The position numbers were made by a program, and so were the translations under genes. Below the pieces are notes generated by a model that saw only the letters and a list, made by a program, of their open reading frames with translations, had not been told where the DNA came from and did no database searches. Shown piece after piece: positions 5,079 to 7,055 of a DNA stretch of 7,055 nucleotides. Source of the DNA: Actinomycetes bacterium (GTDB lineage Bacteria > Actinomycetota > Actinomycetes > Actinomycetales > Cellulomonadaceae). How positions within the stretch are numbered: position 1 is the first letter of the stretch; every line of letters starts with the position of its first letter. Location: the NCBI GenBank assembly GCA_021793115.1, contig JAJYTJ010000188.1, positions 1 to 7,055 on the forward strand, in the 5' to 3' direction.

Positions 5079-6071
5079 TCAATCGCGACGCAAGCGCGTG
5101 CCGGATGCGCCGCCCCACGCTGAAGATACCCCCGCAGGGTATCGGGAAGCCGTCCGCCGCAGCGGCTCTCCGACGACGTAACGGGCGCGGTGGTGCCAGG
5201 CGGCCTCGACCAGCAGCCGGCGGGCGTGGTTGTTGCCGGTCTTCGTGATCGGCCCCAGCACCCGCGAGGTGCCCGAAGAGTGCTCGCTGGGCGTCAGCCC
5301 GACGAACGTGCCGATGCTGTTGCCGGTGAACCGGTGCCAGTCACCGATCTCGACAGCCAACGCGAACCCGGTCAGGGTGCTGATCCCGCGCAGGCACCCC
5401 AGCCGGCGCATGAGCGGGGTGAACTCGCTGTCGGCGGCCAGCTGTTCGATCGCCGCGTCGAGCCGGTCTCGGCGAGCCTTGACGGCCAGCACCGCCTCGT
5501 AGTCCGACTCGAACGCCGCCCGCGTGGCACGCCCAACCAGCCCAGGACCGGCCTGGCGACGCAGCCACAGGTCGTGCGTCCCGTTCCAGGTCGTCCCCCC
5601 GTCGTAGACGATCGAGTGGCGCACCAGCAGCTTGCTCAGCCGGTGCCGGGCGGCCATCAGGTCCCCGCGGGCGTCCTCACGCGCCCGCACCAGGTCCCGC
5701 GCCGACTCCTGCTCCACGCTCGGGATCGCCACCGGCGTGACCTGGCCCAACAGCAGCAGCCGAGCCAGGTGCAGCGCGTCACGGGCGTCGGTCTTGACCC
5801 GGTCCCCGGCAACACGCTGCAGCTTCGACGGAGCCGCGACCACACAGCCGACGCCCGCCGCGGTCAGCTCCCGATACAGATCGAACCCCGTCGGACCGGC
5901 CTCGTAGACCACCGCCACCGGGCCCGGCAACCTCGCCAGCCACCCGCGGACCTGCTCGCTCGACGGCGACAGCCGCGCCTGCACGACCTCGCCCGTCACC
6001 GTGTCGATCGCCGCCGCAGCGACCGACCGTGCATGCACGTCAAGACCCACACTCGTACGCTCGGACCACAC
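5079..6071 (-). CDS. IS110 family transposase, C-terminally altered, 330 aa
   Basis: A DEDD-type recombinase of the IS110 family, which moves its element under guidance of a bridge RNA. GTG 6071 is chosen as start because GGGAGG precedes it with five bases between and the protein then opens with TSVGLDVHARSV, the normal family start; the frame is open further upstream but in non-coding sequence. The RuvC-like DEDD residues are visible as D11, E57 (VVYEAGPTGFDL), D95 and D98 (VKTDARDALHLARLL). The C-terminal Tnp domain holds GTFVGLTPSEHSSG, with the likely nucleophile Ser at 265/266, and GPITKTGNNHARRLLVEAAW. Homology stops near GEPLRR (residue ~306). Family members normally continue for roughly 60 more residues; here an unrelated 24 follow, encoded partly by the CsoR-like operator. 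Probably inactive or impaired. Confidence 0.88.
   Translation of the reverse strand: MWSERTSVGLDVHARSVAAAAIDTVTGEVVQARLSPSSEQVRGWLARLPGPVAVVYEAGPTGFDLYRELTAAGVGCVVAAPSKLQRVAGDRVKTDARDALHLARLLLLGQVTPVAIPSVEQESARDLVRAREDARGDLMAARHRLSKLLVRHSIVYDGGTTWNGTHDLWLRRQAGPGLVGRATRAAFESDYEAVLAVKARRDRLDAAIEQLAADSEFTPLMRRLGCLRGISTLTGFALAVEIGDWHRFTGNSIGTFVGLTPSEHSSGTSRVLGPITKTGNNHARRLLVEAAWHHRARYVVGEPLRRTASRYPAGVSSAWGGASGTRLRRD
5125..5143. promoter_or_regulatory. Candidate CsoR/CstR-family operator
   Basis: GATACCCCCGCAGGGTATC is a perfect 7-bp inverted repeat (GATACCC / GGGTATC) around CCGCA. Its core, ATACCC-N5-GGGTAT, is the known layout of CsoR-family operators (copper sensor CsoR, persulfide sensor CstR) and, from memory, differs by one base from the Bacillus subtilis copZA site. 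It lies at the edge of the truncated IS110 transposase, in sequence that appears to be outside the element. Which gene it served is unclear: reading right, the IS110 separates it from 6413 onward; reading left, there is no intact minus-strand gene. Confidence 0.55.
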
Positions 6072-6210
6072 CGGGGCCTCCCACGATTGTCGGATAGGCC
6101 AGGCAGGGGACTCTGCCCGGCAACCCACGAATCTCGTGAGCCAGGCCCCGGCCCAGCAACCACTCACCGACGAGCAGTCACCCCATACCGATCCCGGCGC
6201 GCTGGCGTTG
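5145..6210 (-). mobile_element. IS110-family element, 3' end missing
   Basis: The element comprises the transposase and its upstream non-coding end. Its transposase-3' boundary is taken at about 5145-5155, where the protein loses homology and the operator palindrome begins, so the normal right end has been deleted. The other end lies somewhere past 6200. IS110 elements lack clear terminal inverted repeats and target duplications, so the boundary cannot be fixed by eye. Confidence 0.6.
6085..6210 (-). ncRNA. Candidate IS110 bridge RNA region
   Basis: In the IS110 group the non-coding left end, upstream of the recombinase, encodes a structured bridge RNA. Here that region contains two adjacent hairpins: GGCAG/CTGCC (6102-6106 with 6113-6117, extendable by two pairs past one mismatch) and CACGA/TCGTG (6126-6130 with 6134-6138). 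A further GC-rich self-complementary stretch lies at 6139-6155. Ends and guide loops cannot be assigned by eye. Confidence 0.4.
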
Positions 6211-6412
6211 CTCGGTGTCGACGTGCGCACGCCGGCCATGCGCGGACCGGCCGGGTGCCGCGTCCGTCGTCGTCACGGTCGCCCTTGCCTCGACCGGGCG
6301 TCCGGCTGGGACCGGGAAACTGGGCGGCTGGCCCACCCGTCGTGGGCAAGGCTTCGGCGGACCTTCATCCAACCTCGACCAGGTCGCAGCCAACGGTCCG
6401 GACGATGGAGGC
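6211..6412. other. Non-coding stretch before the 6413 gene
   Basis: With the IS110 leader, the gene-free interval is 6072-6412. The part from about 6211 shows no recognisable gene; the plus-strand frame that runs through it is low quality. It should contain the outer IS110 end and the promoter of the 6413 gene, but I cannot point to either. Confidence 0.4.
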
Positions 6413-6820
6413 ATGACCGACCAGCTGCAGGCCGCCACCACGCCGAACGCACCGAGCGTGCGGCGCGGACCGCTGCGCACGGTGTGGACCGCGATCAGCG
6501 GCGCGACCGGGGTCGTCCTCGGCCTGGCACCCCACGTCCTGCACCACATCGGACCTCTGGTCGGCACCGCCCTGGTGGCAGGCGCCGGCGGCACCGCCCT
6601 GTTCGGCGTCCTCGGGCTGGCCGCCTCGGTGCCGATGCTCCTCAAGCTGCACCGCCGGTTCGGCTCCTGGTGGGCACCCGCCGCCGCGCTGGTCGTGTTC
6701 GTCGCGGCGTTCGTCGTGTCCACCACCGTCCTCGGCCCGCTGATCCGCGGCGAGGACAACGCCCCGACACCCACACCCAGCCAGGTCCAGCTGCCCGCCG
6801 GGCACGACCAGCACCACTGA
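6413..6820 (+). CDS. Small membrane protein with His-rich tail, 135 aa
   Basis: A hydrophobic protein with about three membrane spans (residues ~28-46, 50-77 and 88-110), a polar N-terminus and a short C-terminal tail ending GHDQHH. The first span carries a cluster of His (APHVLHHIG, His 41, 44 and 45), and a basic KLHRRFG loop precedes span 3. I know no named family for it with confidence; the arrangement is loosely like small metal-transport proteins such as MerC/MerT, but the paired Cys of those are absent. ATG 6413 has GGAGG only one base upstream, too close for an ideal site, so the true start or initiation mode is uncertain. It is followed after 23 bases by the DUF2892 gene, probably in one operon. 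Confidence 0.72.
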   Translation: MTDQLQAATTPNAPSVRRGPLRTVWTAISGATGVVLGLAPHVLHHIGPLVGTALVAGAGGTALFGVLGLAASVPMLLKLHRRFGSWWAPAAALVVFVAAFVVSTTVLGPLIRGEDNAPTPTPSQVQLPAGHDQHH

Positions 6821-6843
6821 CCGCGCAGTCGAGAGGAACCCCC

Positions 6844-7055
6844 ATGGCAACCCCGCCCGCTCCCTCACCCAAGATCAACATCACCCCGACCGAACGCGTC
6901 GCCCGGGTCGTCGTCGGGGCCGCCGGCATCGTCGGCGGCGTGCTGCTGCTGGCCGGCGCCCACGCCGCAGTGGCGGTGGTGTTCGAGGTGCTGCTCGTGC
7001 TGGCCGGCCTCGACCTGCTGGTCACTGGCGCCCGGGGGCACTGCCCGCTGTACGC
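6844..7055 (+). CDS. YgaP-like DUF2892 membrane protein, 5' part
   Basis: The first 70 residues of a small two-span membrane protein; the window ends inside the gene. It opens with a polar segment leading into NITPTERVARVVVGAAGIVG, two membrane spans follow (~21-38 and ~42-61), and the visible end reads GHCPLY, the conserved C-terminal motif of DUF2892, the membrane domain found in YgaP. YgaP itself joins this domain to a rhodanese and handles persulfide sulfur; stand-alone DUF2892 proteins are often found near sulfur- or metal-stress genes. Start ATG is preceded by GAGAGGAA. The family usually ends within a few residues of CPLY, so little is likely missing. Confidence 0.82.
   Translation, partial: MATPPAPSPKINITPTERVARVVVGAAGIVGGVLLLAGAHAAVAVVFEVLLVLAGLDLLVTGARGHCPLY

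Noticed and set aside
4558..5118. 186-codon minus-strand frame starting beside the CsoR-like operator
   Set aside because: Most of it is opposite the HMA-like gene and its composition (Arg/Gly/His-rich) is that of a shadow; only its last part is mentioned as a possible remnant.
6072..6239. 56-codon N-terminal extension of the IS110 transposase
   Set aside because: The added residues do not look like the family, and GTG 6071 has a good ribosome site directly before the conserved N-terminus.
5190..6416. 408-codon open frame on the plus strand
   Set aside because: It is antisense to the IS110 transposase, with Arg/Pro/Gln-rich composition and no motif.

Overview
The window is very GC-rich, uses GC-ending codons and strong Shine-Dalgarno sites, and carries IS256 and IS110 elements. 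Together with the families present (SHOCT, DoxX, YgaP-like DUF2892), this points to a high-GC actinobacterium, plausibly Pseudonocardiaceae or a relative; the genus is inference. It reads as an accessory island with several breakage scars.

Layout. 1-335 is the 3' end of an IS256/Mutator-type insertion sequence, cut by the window edge. 336-606 has no recognisable gene. 607-1131 (minus) is an intact gene of unknown function with a good RBS. Immediately upstream of it on the same strand is the last ~32 codons of a second, truncated gene (1145-1243). 1247-1746 (plus) is a wreck of a sensor histidine kinase: both membrane segments, HAMP and fragments of the ATPase domain remain, joined by deletions and frame changes. 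1813-2735 is a tight pair, a SHOCT membrane protein and a DoxX-family membrane protein, overlapping by TGATG. A small membrane-anchored His/Gly-rich protein (2785-3042) and a FAD-dependent reductase of the geranylgeranyl-reductase type with a Cys-rich tail (3113-4345) follow. After a 374-bp gap comes a small HMA-fold protein that has lost its CxxC metal site (4720-4998). At 5125-5143 lies a perfect inverted repeat, GATACCC-N5-GGGTATC, that looks like a CsoR/CstR-family operator. It abuts a minus-strand IS110 transposase (5079-6071) that has lost its normal C-terminus. The region upstream of that transposase (6072-6412) contains hairpins suited to a bridge RNA. The window ends with a small three-span membrane protein with a His-rich tail (6413-6820) and the start of a YgaP-like DUF2892 membrane protein (6844-7055).

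How the parts may work together (inference). DoxX, the His/Gly-rich anchor, the flavoprotein with a thiol-rich tail, the HMA-like protein, DUF2892 and a CsoR/CstR-type operator are themes found around copper and persulfide (reactive sulfur) stress. The most interesting reading is an envelope-associated metal or sulfur-stress module, split by the IS110 element, which may have separated the operator from the genes now at 6413 onward. No csoR/cstR gene, copper ATPase or rhodanese is visible here, so the assignment is tentative.
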